A stretch of DNA of 64,000 bases from Silurus meridionalis (lineage: Eukaryota > Chordata > Actinopteri > Siluriformes > Siluridae). Positions 12,413 to 26,600 of the stretch are shown piece after piece. The stretch is taken from positions 25,468,108-25,532,107 of the forward strand of contig NC_060886.1 in NCBI RefSeq assembly GCF_014805685.1, in the 5' to 3' direction. The first letter of the stretch is position 1, and every line of letters starts with the position of its first letter. A program made the translations under genes and the position numbers. The notes under the pieces are model-generated. The model ran no database searches, was not told the origin of the DNA, and worked only from the letters and a program-made list of their open reading frames with translations.

Positions 12413-15400
12413 AATACACGCCCCATGACAGTTGGTCCATGGTATGTTTTCTCTCTTTTTCTCTCTTTATATTTTATTCACGACAGTCATACAGACAATC
12501 AGTGCTCTGTTTGTGTTGGTTACTCATTTATCCATCAGCTTGTGGCCGGCATATACATCATATTGCCAAGTTGTTCATAATTATATATGTCGTAAGTGTC
12601 ACCTGGTTATAATTATGGTATGTGCTTTTTGAGCATCGCATTTGCAGAAATAATTCTGATCAAATACTATATATACACAATATTGTCAAAAGTATTTGGT
12701 CATAAGTACGGTATGTGATTTTTTAACATTTCATTCCAAATTTAGTCCCAATTTGCTCTTATAATTCCCTCCACTCTTCTGTGAAGATGTTTCACTAGAT
12801 TTTGTAGTGTGCTTGTGAATATTTGTGTTCATCAGACACAAGGGTATTATGAAAGGCAGGTACTGATGTAGGATGAGGAGGTCTGGGGTGCAGTCAGTGT
12901 TCCAATTCATCCCAAAGGTGTTCAGTAGGGATGAGATCAGAGCTCTATAGCAGGATATTCAAGATCTTCCTCTCCAAAGCATGTAAACCAGATCTTCAAG
13001 GAGCTCACTTTGTGCACAGGGGCATTGCCATGCTGGAACAGGTTTGTGTCTCAAAGTTCGAGTGAACGCAAAATTGCATTATAGTGCATCTAAAGACGTC
13101 CTGTACAATTGAGTGCTTAACAGTTTGAAAGTAACCACATATAGCAGGAAAGGTCAGGTGTCCCAATACTTTTGGAAATATAGTGTATGTTGTGTCCTGC
13201 TTAAAAACTTAAACCGAACGGCCATTTTGCTAATGTTGTGTGACTTTTAAATAAAAACCTATTTTTTTGCCAGTGTGTGAGCTCTGGGTGTATACATTGG
13301 TTTGTTGTCTCTGGTTAGTGTACATTTCGGGCCAGATAACACTGCAGTTTACTTGAGTTTGTGTGTTCTTGTGGGTGATGTAGTTTTGTTTGTGTAGCGT
13401 CATAATTTGGTGAGGTCCGATCGTTCTTGTGTCCAGTGGTTCCTGAGTGATTAGAACCGTCGCTCCATTCAAGTGTCGGCATTGCAGGGCTTTGTAGTGA
13501 AAGGCCTGAGGGGGTCACTGTGTTAAAGTGGAGGTAATATTTGGCAGTGATGTAAAGTATTTGAGTACTTCTTTACTGTACTTAAGTACTGTATTGTCTA
13601 GTTTAACTTTTACTGTCTACTCAGCTACATTTATGATTCAATATACTGTATGTACTTTTTTACTTTACTGTATTTTCATTGACACTGAGCGTTACAAATT
13701 ACATTTTGCACCTCTGTTGAAAAACGTCATTTAGGCTCAACATTCCCCGACCCCACCTCTGCTGCCTGTGAGTGACTTTCGAGCAAAGCCTCGTGTTCAC
13801 TCAAAAAAAGGGCTAGAATCAATTCCAAAAACTTGGAGAACCAGCTTTTGTGTCATTTCTTTGACCAACTTGTTTGATCTTTGTTTCATTCTGGAATGTT
13901 GAAAACAGATTTAGGAACTAAAATGAACAGTTTTTTGGATTTTCGCCGATGTGTCTTGGTATTAAGGACAAGCATCTTCGAGGCTACGTTCAAGTACAGT
14001 GGAACCCCGGTGCACGAGTTCCTTGTAGTACGAGAATATCAGTGTACGAGCGGTTTTACTAGTAAAAATCTTTAGGAGCATTCCAGGAAGACAAGCATTT
14101 CTTTTGACGCGTTTGGTTCCAGTTACGCGTTCTGCTCGTCTCTCGTCACGTCCCTCCCCACACTTCATGCTCAGTCGCTTCATAGACATTGTTCCGAGTG
14201 CCTTCTCTTGTGTGAATTTTGTGCTTTTTGTCTGTTTTTATAATGCTTTTGTTTTATTTCATTATAAATGTAGCATCATGGGTCTCAAGAAGTGTGGTGA
14301 TAGCGCTGGAAAGAAGGTTGTAAAAAGATTAACCATTGAAATAAAGAAAGAAATTGTAGAAAAGCTTTGAACGCATACGAGCTCTTTGTCTGCAATATGG
14401 CATGTCTAGTGCAACATTTCAACTTTTGGAACGGATGAATTGCTTTTACATTCATTCTTGTGGGAAAATGAACATGCGAGTACGAGTTAATGGGAACACG
14501 AGCGCTCTTCAGGAACGAATGAATCTCCTACACCAGGGTTCCACTGTATTTCACTCGAGTCATATTGGAATTGTAATGAAGTTTGCAGTAAGGTATTAAT
14601 GTTTTTTCTGAAGTATGAATTTCAGGTTCTCTTTACTCCTCTGATATTTGGTAGATCTTTCCAGAATTTGACGTAGTGGGAATGGGCCCAGTTCAGCTCC
14701 ATGCTTGTGATCATGATGGAGTTGTGATTTTTCTTTTTTCCCTTATTATTAGAAAAGTGTCACAATACATCTTTTTTTCAGTTGCTTTTGTGATTTGTTT
14801 TGTGGACAAGTTAAACAAAAAAAATCTTAATTTCTAATTATGTTCATTGCAAATATAGATCACAAATCTTTTTTAAATAATCTGTTTTAGGCTTGGTTTT
14901 GAATTTGATTTATTTCTAGTCTACATCATACACAGGTTTTTATTTGACTTATTCACGCATATTCCCAACAGGTTTCATTATGCTCACAAATTCATTGTTT
15001 TTTAGGGTGTGGAAAGGAAAAGATCAAGAGGAGCAAAACAATAAAGCGAATGCCTGTCATTCCTACAAGGTTTAATATTTGGTATTGATCCGTCTTATTG
15101 ATTAACAGTTACTTATGTAAACCTGACTCTTTTTTTCCTTCTCCACACTCTCCCTACCTGTCTGTCTGTTATTCACTCACTCCCACCTCATGTCTCTCTT
15201 TTCTTACTCTTTCTCTCTTAGTCAGTCGCAGTGCTACTTGTGTTCAGCACTCACTTTTGTTGCTTTGTCATGCCTGTCTGTGCCATCAGAAGCACATGCT
15301 TAAATCTGATTGGTTCTCAGGGCACGGTATCAAAACGACCGATAGCTTATTGGCTGAGAGCACTCAACTTCAAGTGTAAACCAGAAGAGATCAATTCAGA

Positions 15401-17480
15401 TCTCTTATTTGGAATTCAGCATGAAAGATGTGAACATGCTGAATAGAGGCGAATACATTATTCACACATAAGATTGAAAAAATTCGAAGACATTAGATTT
15501 AAAGATATTACAATATATTCTGCGGAATTCCAGTTGAGAGCACTCTTGAATTTTGTCTCCTTTTAAGAATTGAACAAAATTAAAATCCGATTATAGAATT
15601 ATGTGGAATTAGATTACTGTTTATTTAATTTTGGAGTCTGTTCACCGCGCACAAAGAATACGTGAAGAATGCTGATGGGTTGTACCAGTTGTATCAGTTG
15701 CAGGCTATTTTTCCATGTAAAATGTTTAAATGTTAATATTTATTTATTTTTAAACATAGTACAGACTTTATACAATTTGATTAGGCCTAATCAGACGCTC
15801 GACCACCCCTGCTCCCTGTAATAAAACAATATTTTTTCTTATATTGAGTAAACCATTTCCTAAACGTCTCCCAATATGTTGTACACTACGTGCTGCCTTG
15901 CAACAGTAACAATACATTGAATGATCTTAAATATACAGGACCAAGCTATACTTTTTATCATACTATTTTGTGTCACAAAAACACTTGAGCTTGCTACAAA
16001 CTGAAAGACTCTGATATCTGTCCCTCTCAGTGGAAATCAATTATGACAGATGGCCAACTCTGTCCTCTGGGACACCAAGCCATAAGGGTTCCTTATCTGA
16101 GATTCGAGCCAAAAGTCAATGAGCTTGCAATTTTAATCCTGTGAGGTCTTAGTCTGTGTCAGTCTTTACCTGTGCTTATCTTATATTTTACATATTGAAA
16201 TATGTATTTTGTTCTGTCCTTTGTATCAGCACATACTGTTCAGCTTTTGCTACATTTCTAGCAAAATAGTCTAAGTATAATTTCAATCAGAATTAAAACC
16301 ATTTATCTACGAAGCAATCTTAATGTGCCTCTGGTACATTATGAGGTGATATCAAAAAGTTTCAAGACTAGCTCTGTTTTGAGTTAATATTTCCGGTCTC
16401 TTTCTTCAAATGTCCTCCTTTAGACAGCTTAAATCCTGGCAGTAGAACTCGCTATTGACCGTTTGGCCCCTGGGGATAAATTCAATGAACACAATGCCAC
16501 AAATGTCGAAAAAGATGATGAGCATGCACTCGGTCGAGCTGCGGACCTCCCTCGCCTTTTTCAGTCGTGGAGATGATGCGCTTGTCCAATGTGAAGACTA
16601 TTGCTTCGTAATGATCCTCGAAAAGAAGAATGGGTCATCCATGGCACGCTGACAGAGTTCTTGGTAGACTTCCATGCGGTGGTCCTTCTGCTCCTGGGTC
16701 AGCAACATGGCTCATGTTCAAATCACACGAGAAGATTACCTGGACTGTTCCGTATGACTCACTGACAGTGGCAGCAATTTTGTAGATTGTTCTTCCTGAT
16801 TCTTGACATCTTCCAGTGATGTTCTTCCACTCTTGAAGTGTGCGTGCCACTGAAAACTCCCTACAAAACTTGAGTTGGTACTACTTCTTGGTCTACTTCA
16901 TGCTCATGAAGGTCATTAGCCATGTTTTTTTAAAGGTTAGTAAGTTGACGTTGAAGTATAATACCTAGCTACATCATTTACTTTGAATTGAATAGGTTTG
17001 ATTTGTGGTTTCATTCTGTAACTACTGTACAGCTGTAAGAAAAGCATGTATTATTTTCTCCCTTGATTTAAAATCATTCATTGTCAATAACTGATAGAGG
17101 CTTATTGTCAAGAACAATGTACTGGCTAAGTGCTAAGTGCACCCATTTAGCATTGTTTGAAATGTGCAAAATACATTCAGATTCTTTTTCCATGCCATAT
17201 ATACAGAATTCGAAACTTCATGTTGCAGTTATATTTTTTACTTTTAATTCCATTTTTATAATGTAGATCGGGGTGTCAAACTGTTTGCAGTGGTTTGATT
17301 CATTTATTTACCTCAGGATTCGACTCAGATTTTATAGACTCTCTCCGATGTCTTAGAATCTGGTGTTTTCATAAAGTCCTAGTCCAAATTCATGAAGTTC
17401 TCGTTCTTCACCAAAGTGTTTTATTTAAGTAAAAGAAGGAAATTCAAAGTAGAATTTTCTTGTACAGTGCAACATGCTTT

Positions 17481-17536
<56 letters not shown>

Positions 17537-17931
17537 CGTGTGTGTGTGTGTGTGTGTGGGCGCGCGCGTGTTTAAATAATAACCCCGGAAATGGACCTGA
17601 TGTCTTATAGTGTATTTTAGCTTCAAGGCTGTCTTGAATAAGCTTTAGATCATGGAAGGTTGTATAAAAGAGGTGGTGTACCTGGTACCTGGGCATAGTT
17701 CATATGCTATATAGTTTAGCTCTTATTGTGGGTTTTTTTTTTTCGAGGCTCATAGCATGATGGTTTTATGAGATCTGGTTTTATCTGTGCAAATAAAAAT
17801 GTTGAAAATTGAATTGGTTTGCCAAAGCAAATGGCATTACTCTTTGTGCCTTTAATAGGTGGTTTTCAGCCGGTTCTGTAGTCCCTGTGATATCAAGGAG
17901 CTCTTTTGCACAGCCACAGGGTTGCCCAGGT

Positions 17932-17975
<44 letters not shown>

Positions 17976-20649
17976 TCCTTGTCTATCCTCTTTAGTTGAA
18001 GTGTTCCCATATTTAACATGTGCATCTGCTTTTGACAGGAATACATCCATTTCCCTGCTAGACTCCACTGGAGCTATGGTCTCCATCGACCCCACCATGC
18101 CCAGCAACTCAGAGAGGTAACCACCCACTGACTCCTCTTGCACTCGAACTACATTCCTATTCTTGATATAAAAAAAAGGATACTTTAAATGGAAATGCCA
18201 AAAGGATCACACTTTATAAAATCGGCCTCGAATGTTGCCATCACAGGCACAATACAACACTGGCAGATGAAAACAAAAGATTTTTGTATTTTTCTAGAAG
18301 AGCAGTTTATTGAATTGTCACAGAACAAAAGGGAAATGAAATGGAAAGATACTGTCTGCGACTAAGTTACAGAAATAGCGTATATACACAAAATGTTGAC
18401 CTAACAATTTTTGCACCATTTTCCTAGACCATTATTTAAATTCTCTCTCAGGCAACTATAAGACTGTGAATGAATTGTAACTGTTCCTACAAATGAGAGC
18501 ACTAATATCTAGCCTCATCTCCTACACACTAACTACACTATTGATCAGGAGAGACGGAGAAAAAGAGAGGGTATACATCTTTGAGTGGAATATCTGGGCG
18601 TGTTTTAAGTAATTATACACTATCTGGACAAATGTATTGGCACACCGGACTCTTCCAGCCATATAAGGTTTTACCCCAAACTGTTACACAAAGTCTGCAC
18701 AAAATGTCTTTGGATTCCGCAACACAAAAATTTTCTTTCACGTCAAATTGGAGACTCAAACATGTTCCAGCATGACTATGCTCTTCTGCAAAAAAACAGC
18801 TGAAGATATGGTTTACATAGGTTGGATTGGAAGATCTTGAGTGGTCTGCTATAGAGCTCTGACCCTCAACTCTACTGAACACCTTTGGGATGAATTGAAA
18901 TACTGACTGCACATTTACATTTAGGCATTTGGAAGACACCCTTATTCAAAACGATGTACAAAATCGCTTTGAAGTCTCTATCAATGAATACAATGAGTGC
19001 CATTGCTAATGCCATTATGGCTAAATGAACACAAAACTCCACAAGCACACTCTAAAATCTAGTAGAACGTCTTCCCAGAAGAGTGGAGCTTTTTAATAAC
19101 AGCAAATGGGGACTAAATGTGAAATGGGTTGTTCAAAAAGCACATATGAATCTCATATGGTCAGGTGTTCACAATCCTTTCTGTGTAGTGTTGGTGAGTC
19201 AATGATTGGGATGCTGTTTTTGTTATAATTTACAATAAAGCATTCAAGAAAGTACTCTACATTGAATTATTCCAACAGTCTCATTTCAAGAGGCCACTTT
19301 TCTGACATTTACTGCATTTTCCGTTTTGTGAGTGACAGGGATGAATTAAATGGGTTTTGAGTTTTCAGTTTAAGTAAAAGAGTTAAGTAAATTACATCTC
19401 ATGTATCGTGTATCTCATTACAGTGGCACCTCTCAAGGGGTGGGGTGTATTAGACATCAAGTTAACAGCCAGTATTCAAAGCAGACATATTGGAACCAGA
19501 GAAAATCTAAATGATTTTGACAACTGTTTAAGATACCTGGTGAGAAGATGGCACCAGGATGAACTATGAAAAGGCAGGGTGATGCTCTGGGCAATGTTTT
19601 GCAGAGACACCTTGAGCCATGGTACTCATGTGAAGGATGTTTTGATGTATTATATAATAATCACTCCCTACGGCTGAGACAGAAGCTAAACAGAGCGTTC
19701 GTACTGCAGATAGTTAGAGGTTCACAAAGAAAGGGCGTCTTTTGGTGTGACGCCGACTTCCTTGTAACCACCTTGTGTTTTCTGTTTTTTTAAAGGTCAC
19801 CATTCAAAGTGCTTCCCCTCACTGGAGGACAGCTGGCTGGTGAGTTTGTTTAATGTGTTCATATATATATATATATATATTTACGCAGACACACTCACGC
19901 CTGATTATTCAGTGTATCAGCCTTTATAAAATGCGCCACCTAACAGCACACACAAACACAGCAACAATGTTTTGAACAGCTGTAAAAATAAATGAATAAA
20001 AATAGCCTCTCGAGCCAACTATGTTCGACATAAGGATGCACATGCAATGTTTGAAATTGAGGGCATGTGCTATTCTAGATGGTCGCTGTACATAACTGTA
20101 TACTATGTTTACCCTGAGAAATGCAGTACAATAAAAAGATTCGGATGATAAACCTTGTTTGCTGAACAAATGAAGTGTCATGATAGGTCATGGTGCATAT
20201 AATGGACGTGGGAGGGACTTGGAGCAGATAACAGAGCTCACAAATACGACTGCTGTTGCCAAAAAGCAAAAACAATAAGTGTATGAAGCTTGTAGAGACT
20301 GATGTTTTTTGCTTCCCTGATTTTGTAATTGCTGTCAAAGGTGCTTCTGTAAAGTACTGCATACTCAATGCTAAATGAGATTGCAGGTTTTGATATATGC
20401 TATACATTTACAGCTATTATGAAGGGAAAAAAAAGAACAAAACAGGTTTTTGATTCAACATGAATCGTGTAAAGATAAATGGGCAAAAAATATTAAAAGC
20501 ATTAGAGTTTCTGTTAGTTTTGTAGGTTCAGAGTTTTTATTGTGGGTTAGTAGTTTTTGAGTATAAGAAATATTTGGAGTTAGCGGTTACGTTATGTTAA
20601 GTATTAGGGTTAGTAGCTTCAAAATAGTAGCTTGACTGTAAGGGTGTTT

Positions 20650-20687
<38 letters not shown>

Positions 20688-23600
20688 TATATATATATAG
20701 TGGTGGGCCGTCGGGGCCAGCAAAGCCTTCTCTGCTGGCCTAAACACTATCAGAAGCACTGACCGACATTTACAACCTAAATTCTAATATTTGTTTCATG
20801 AAATTGTATTAATTTATTCCCAACAGTTTATTCTCTTCATTTTGTAGCGTTTCTTTTGGCTGCACTGCTTCTAGTATGTGGATGTGGATGTTAGATTTTT
20901 TTGTCCAGTCAGATTTCATCCTCTATGTGCTGCCATGTCAATCTAATCTGCCCAGGGCCTGCAAAGTCTAAACTGCCTTTTTACCTTAGTCTCCATAAGA
21001 AATAAATCTCTTATTGTAACAGTGAAAAAAAAATCAGATTTTATATTCTCCTCACAGGGCAGCTAGCTGGCCCAGAATATTGTCAGCATTTTTCCTTCCT
21101 CTGATTGGTTGGTCAGAGTGAACTGTTACAGCCAATTTCGTCTCAAACGGGGAAGGGGTTTGTTCTCCACTTCCAGAATAGTGAATACGAGCGGTACCAC
21201 TGGATTACAGCCTCTGAGGATCGGTGCAGATTATGAGTCTGCATCTCTGATGAGTAGGTTGTATTTTATTTAAATTTTAAATGTTTTTGTCATGTATTAG
21301 ACAAATACTGATTCTGAACTGCTACAGATGATGTAGGTGGCACAGTTGCGGTTGTAGAGTAGAGGATTGGAGCTTATTGCTTTAGTAAAATGGTATTTAC
21401 CCTCCATATGTGAAACGTCTCTTTCTCTCTGTAATGCCACGCACTGTTATATTGCGTTTTTGTATAGTATTGATGGTTTCTATAATTATGATGGAGGTAG
21501 ATTAAGTCGGGTACGTCCCCACTGAAGGCCCAGGCACCAAATGCACGGCCCACCACTGATATATATATAGTTTGTTATATGATTTATATGAATAAAATCA
21601 TATAAATAAGTTAAATGTGATGATACATATATTTGCATAAAACACATACATTTTATGATCTGTTTAAATGAATCTATAAAACCTTTCTGGTTTCAAAAGT
21701 TGGTATATTGGGCTAACATTGTAGATATAATAACCTGTGGTAAGTTGTAGCTGTGCGTGCAATCAGAAGAGGAAGAGTGTTTATTATCCAGTAAAAAAAA
21801 ACATTGTTTCCAAATGATTATGGGCCATGTGCTTTTTTTATTTGGCTTTTATCGCTAGAAGATTTAAAACTTTAAACCAATTCCAAAATTATAATAAATT
21901 ATGCTATTTCTTACCCTAAAACTGGCCTGACATACCCTAACCTTGGTAACCTTAACTTTATTAACCCTGACCTCACACCCATCACCTCACAACTACAATC
22001 CTCACCAGTACCTCATTAACCCTGACTTCAACATATGGGCTAAGAACTAAATAGAAACCTGTTAAAAATTGTTTAAATTGCAGCTACGTGTGATTTAATG
22101 CCTCATGATTTCTGTGTAGTGGAACCTTAAGCAACCGAGTGACCCTTAACCTAATGCTTTCTCTATCTATATACCAATAGGAAGCATTTACTATTATTTG
22201 CGTCTCTCTCATTCTGCATTTTATTGGTCTACCTGACTGAACTTTGTCCACTGTGTCTCTGTGGACCAATCAGAGATCCGTTTTTGTGTATGTGTGTCGA
22301 TGTACAGTGTGTGCGCGTGTGTGGGAAATAAAAGTGAGAGCCACCATTTACCACCCAGCAAAGGATATCTCTTCTACACGATAAGGTGAGGTAGAAGAGA
22401 CAGTGTCTGCCTGTCGTCCTGTCCTGCCTAGTTACATGCCGCTTGTGTTAACTCTTCATCTCCACTGCATACACAATGCTTCATGTTTCCCCCAAAGGCG
22501 TCACCCGCACTCTGATGCTTTCCGCCCAGGAACTGTAATGCCTCTTCTGTTCCCGACGAGCCTCATTGTGTGTTTTTCTGACAGTGGGTGACCGTGTTTG
22601 CTGTTGTGTACTTTTGTAGATAAAGAAGAACTTTTTCAGAATGTACTGACTCAGGTAGCGGAGCAGTTCTCCAGGTAATTACTCCTCTTTGTCCTCTTTC
22701 TTTTTCTGTGCTTTCTCACTGCTAAGTGCATTGTACCTGCAGTGCAATATAGAGTACTGTCTATCCCTATCATATCAAACAGGAACTAGTCTGTAGGGGA
22801 TTTTTCTTGAAGAGAATTTTGTCTCTTCAAGAATTGAAGAGTCCAAGTATTAACCTGCATCCAGTACTACTATAATATATAAATGGGCCTTACATAAAAA
22901 GCTATATTTTAATAGTTCTACATTTAAAATCTCAAATTTATTTCATTTTTACTGATCTATTGCCTTCTATTTTGTATGTTCACCTCGCAAGGGTTTTAAT
23001 TGGCTAGATGTTTCTTCACATCTCTCTGTATTTCTTAACCTTTCTCTTCAGGGCTTTTAAGATTAATGAGCTGAAGACTGAAGTGACGAACCGTTTGGCC
23101 ATGTTGGAGAAACGAGTGGAATGTGAGTCACATTGTTATACTAAACAGCTATATTGCAAAGGACTCACACTGCTGTGTATTCTGGTCCTGTGATCCAAAA
23201 GAAATGACATTTTTAATGATATTCGCGGTATTGCATCACTGCTCCTGTATCACAGCTCTTGGGTTTGATCCTAAACTTGCCTTAATGTATGTGAAGTATG
23301 TTTCCTATCTAGAGTTAAGTCCTGCCTCACACCCATTGTATCCCATAACTGATTCTTGGATGAAGGTCTTTTAAATTTGATAGTAGTACAGTCTCTCCAC
23401 ACTGGAGCTTTGGGGCATAAATAACAGGGAAGTTAAGTCTGGTGTGAAAGAACTCAAATGTCGTGCACAGAGCTCTGACCTCAACCTCACTAAACAATTT
23501 GGGATAAGCTGGAACTTCAAGGCCTGCTCACTGAACATTAGTGATTAACCTAGTGCTCATGCCCACAGCCACATCCACAAAATTCAGTGGAAATCCTTCC

Positions 23601-26600
23601 CAGAAGAGTGGAAGATATCATCACAGGTTTGGGGCTAACGGAATGGGATGTTCAACAAATACATATGAAGGTGATGGTCAATTATTGACATTCTTCCGGT
23701 CATATAGAGCATATGTCACTGCTGAGCTGAGAAACAGTCCACCAATCCAAACTTGAACTCTCTGCAGTGGTTTGATTAGGAGATTACCCGGATGAAGAAC
23801 TGCATGATGGCTTTAACACACTGCGTATTGAAAATGATGGGTTTCAACCTCTTATTAAACTTCTGGAAATGAGCACAATGGTTTAAAATCCCAGTAATGC
23901 TGCTGTATGTGACACACATACACTCCAATGTCAGTGTCAACGAACAATAAAAATACAAATAAGAAAATGGTGATACTGGAGGAAGAGGTAATCAATCAAT
24001 TCCTAATAAACTTGCAACTCAGCTTAAGCTTGTCATGTAGAATGAAAAGGAAAAGGAGTTTTGAAAATGGTAGAAAAATTGTAAGGTTGACAATATCAGG
24101 GAATGAGCTTACAATATGTAAATGATATACAACTACAAACATGCTCATGCCACAATAAGGACCTGTTAACACCTGTCTTGGCGTTTATGTGATTAGCTTT
24201 GCATGACTGTAAGTCACAGTTGATGTCTGTGTCCTTCTTTTTTTTGGGTAGGTGTTAAACCTGGTGTTTAATCTGCATCCAATACTGCTATGATATATAT
24301 GTGTACCTAACGTAAAACGACTGTATTTATAGTTTATGAAATATAATGTTTATATGAAGCTTCAGGAGAGGAAGTTGGCATAGTTGTGCATGTGACTGGG
24401 TTATGAAACAGGATCAGAGATGTGATGATAGCACTGTATTGTCTGCTTACACACACTGGACCTGATAGTGGAGAGATTATTTACTGTTCCATATTCGCAG
24501 GATTTATTATCACAGTTAATCAGAGCTACATCTGCTCAGGTGTCATGCTCTTGGCAATTTGGAGTTTGTCCCAGCTTGGGTTTTGAGTTCTTTTGATAAT
24601 GTTTACCACAAAGAAAGCACTTTGCATTAATGTCTTAAAATGTGGATTATTTTAGGATTGTATTCTTTTGGGACTGTGCTGTGAAGATGCATTATGAGCC
24701 TTGTACTGGTCAAACATTAACTGTAATATTGAGCCTGTAGAAACGTTTTATAATAAGCATAGAACATGCTAGCTATGGCCACATATAAGATATAGATGAT
24801 TTATTCATTCGTTTTTTCGATTTACTGGCAGGAATCAGGAATCTATGCATTTTGATATCTGATCATTTATGTTCATTTAGACTAGCTACTGACTAGCTAC
24901 CAGTATTCCAAAAACATGCTGTTGACAGTGGGCAGTTACATATTAGTGAGGCGTTAGGTGCTACCTCTCATTCACCAGACCAATACAGATCTTTGTTTTA
25001 TCTTACATTCCAAATGTTCTTTTCTGCTTTACTGCCTAGGCCAAGCCTATTGTTGAAAGCTGTATGCTATATGCTCTCCTGGATCAACATGCATCCAAGG
25101 TGTTATGGATTATTAGAGATAAATTGGTTGTACATGTACATTCTGCAAAATCATTTATCTAACAAGCCTTTGCTTTGTGCATGTGGCTGTATTTTGAGAA
25201 CAAACTGTGCATATGTTGTAGTGGTTGCTGGAAGTGAAAGTGCCTTACACTAAGTTGAATCATTGAGTACAGGTATTTTAATGGTTTATTCCCTTTAATT
25301 AATTAGTTTACGCTTGTTGAAAGCTCTGTTGTTCTGTTTGACGCTATACTCTGAAGCATAACGATGGGCTAAGTCAAATAATGAGCATTGATACTTATTT
25401 GAAATTATTTGCTGTAGACATTCAGTTTTTAGTAACTTTTGCGATCAAAATAACTTTGCCCCATTTATGTTTTCTAGACGTACTAAATATTAGACTGTGA
25501 AGTATTTGCTGCTCGAAATACCCAACAGAATTGTATATTCATTTATATTTCTGGCCTAGTTTGTTGCTTTCTTTAGTGTCCCAGTTTATGTATATAATGT
25601 TGCTAGACACTCTTGGGAGGCAGGGAATTAAATCTATAACCATTTTATTATCTTCATTCATTATTTTTAATGTTTTGTTTTTATGTAAGAAACCTGAATG
25701 CTTAGTTAATACTTAGTAGAATCGAATCATTAGCACTATGCGTTTTTATTCTACTGTAAAATGACTTGGGTTATTAAGGGTTGGATGAATTATGATTTAA
25801 AAGAAGTTGTGATAAAGCACTGAATACACAGAACTATAAAGTGAGACCTTTCAAAAGTTCAGACTGAGCCTGTTTTATAGCAGGAAGAGTCTCATTTACA
25901 GTATGTCTTGCTGCTCTGAGTAAATAAGGCACTGCAGGTTCTCCTAGCACAGTGGAATTAAAAATCCTGGCAATTAGAGAACTGTGAAATTTTTTTATTT
26001 ATACGCCAATGCTTTATTATAGGGCTCTGCTTAAGTAACAATATTTACTTCTCAATTTACGATAAATGTCTGTTAATAAACCATAAGCAATTCTAAGAAC
26101 TCGTAAATGTTCTGTTTAAATGTTTACTAAGGACAGCTTCAGGATAACTACCGTAATTTCCGGACTATTAAGCGCACCCAAATATAAGCCGCACCCACTG
26201 AATTTGACAAAGATTTTAATTTTGAACATAAATAAGCCGCACCTTTGGTGTCTACACTGAAACGAATGAACTTTACACAGGCTTTAATGAAAGACAGTGT
26301 CTGTAACACGGCTTGTATCTAAACAGTAGCCTACCAAGAAAGTCATTGTTCACTGTCTTCCTCCTTCCTTTCACCACTATTTCTCTCAGGAGTTTTTCTT
26401 TTGGCATCGTCATGCGTTTAAAAATCACCATCGGTGAATCTTTTCTCCTGATGCCGTGCAGCTCAGAACACAGGAGAAGTGTGTTTCATGCCCGGTTGTT
26501 TTCAGCGTGACGAATGATTCGCATTTCCTGTTGACAGTCCGAGTGAGCGGCAGGTCAAACGTCAGAGGAACATCATCCATATTTATGATGTGGTGTGGCC

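Larger units (their letters stand above)
6951..17858 (+). other. pde9a: PDE9A intron 1 (10.9 kb)
   Basis: Non-coding. It contains the transposon, SINE/LINE and microsatellite entries listed separately. I see no recognisable element in 6951-8100, 8660-9740 (except the hairpin at 9407), 11700-12370, 14560-16335 and 16960-17475. Scattered open frames there are short and carry no known motif. Confidence 0.8.

Noticed and set aside
17421..17696. Frames rich in CVCV or HTHT
   Set aside because: Translations of GT/CA repeats on either strand.
21900..22030. taaccctgacctcacaccc-like words suggesting interstitial telomeric repeat
   Set aside because: The TAACCC units are not in tandem and are diverged; this looks like a degenerate CT-rich repeat.
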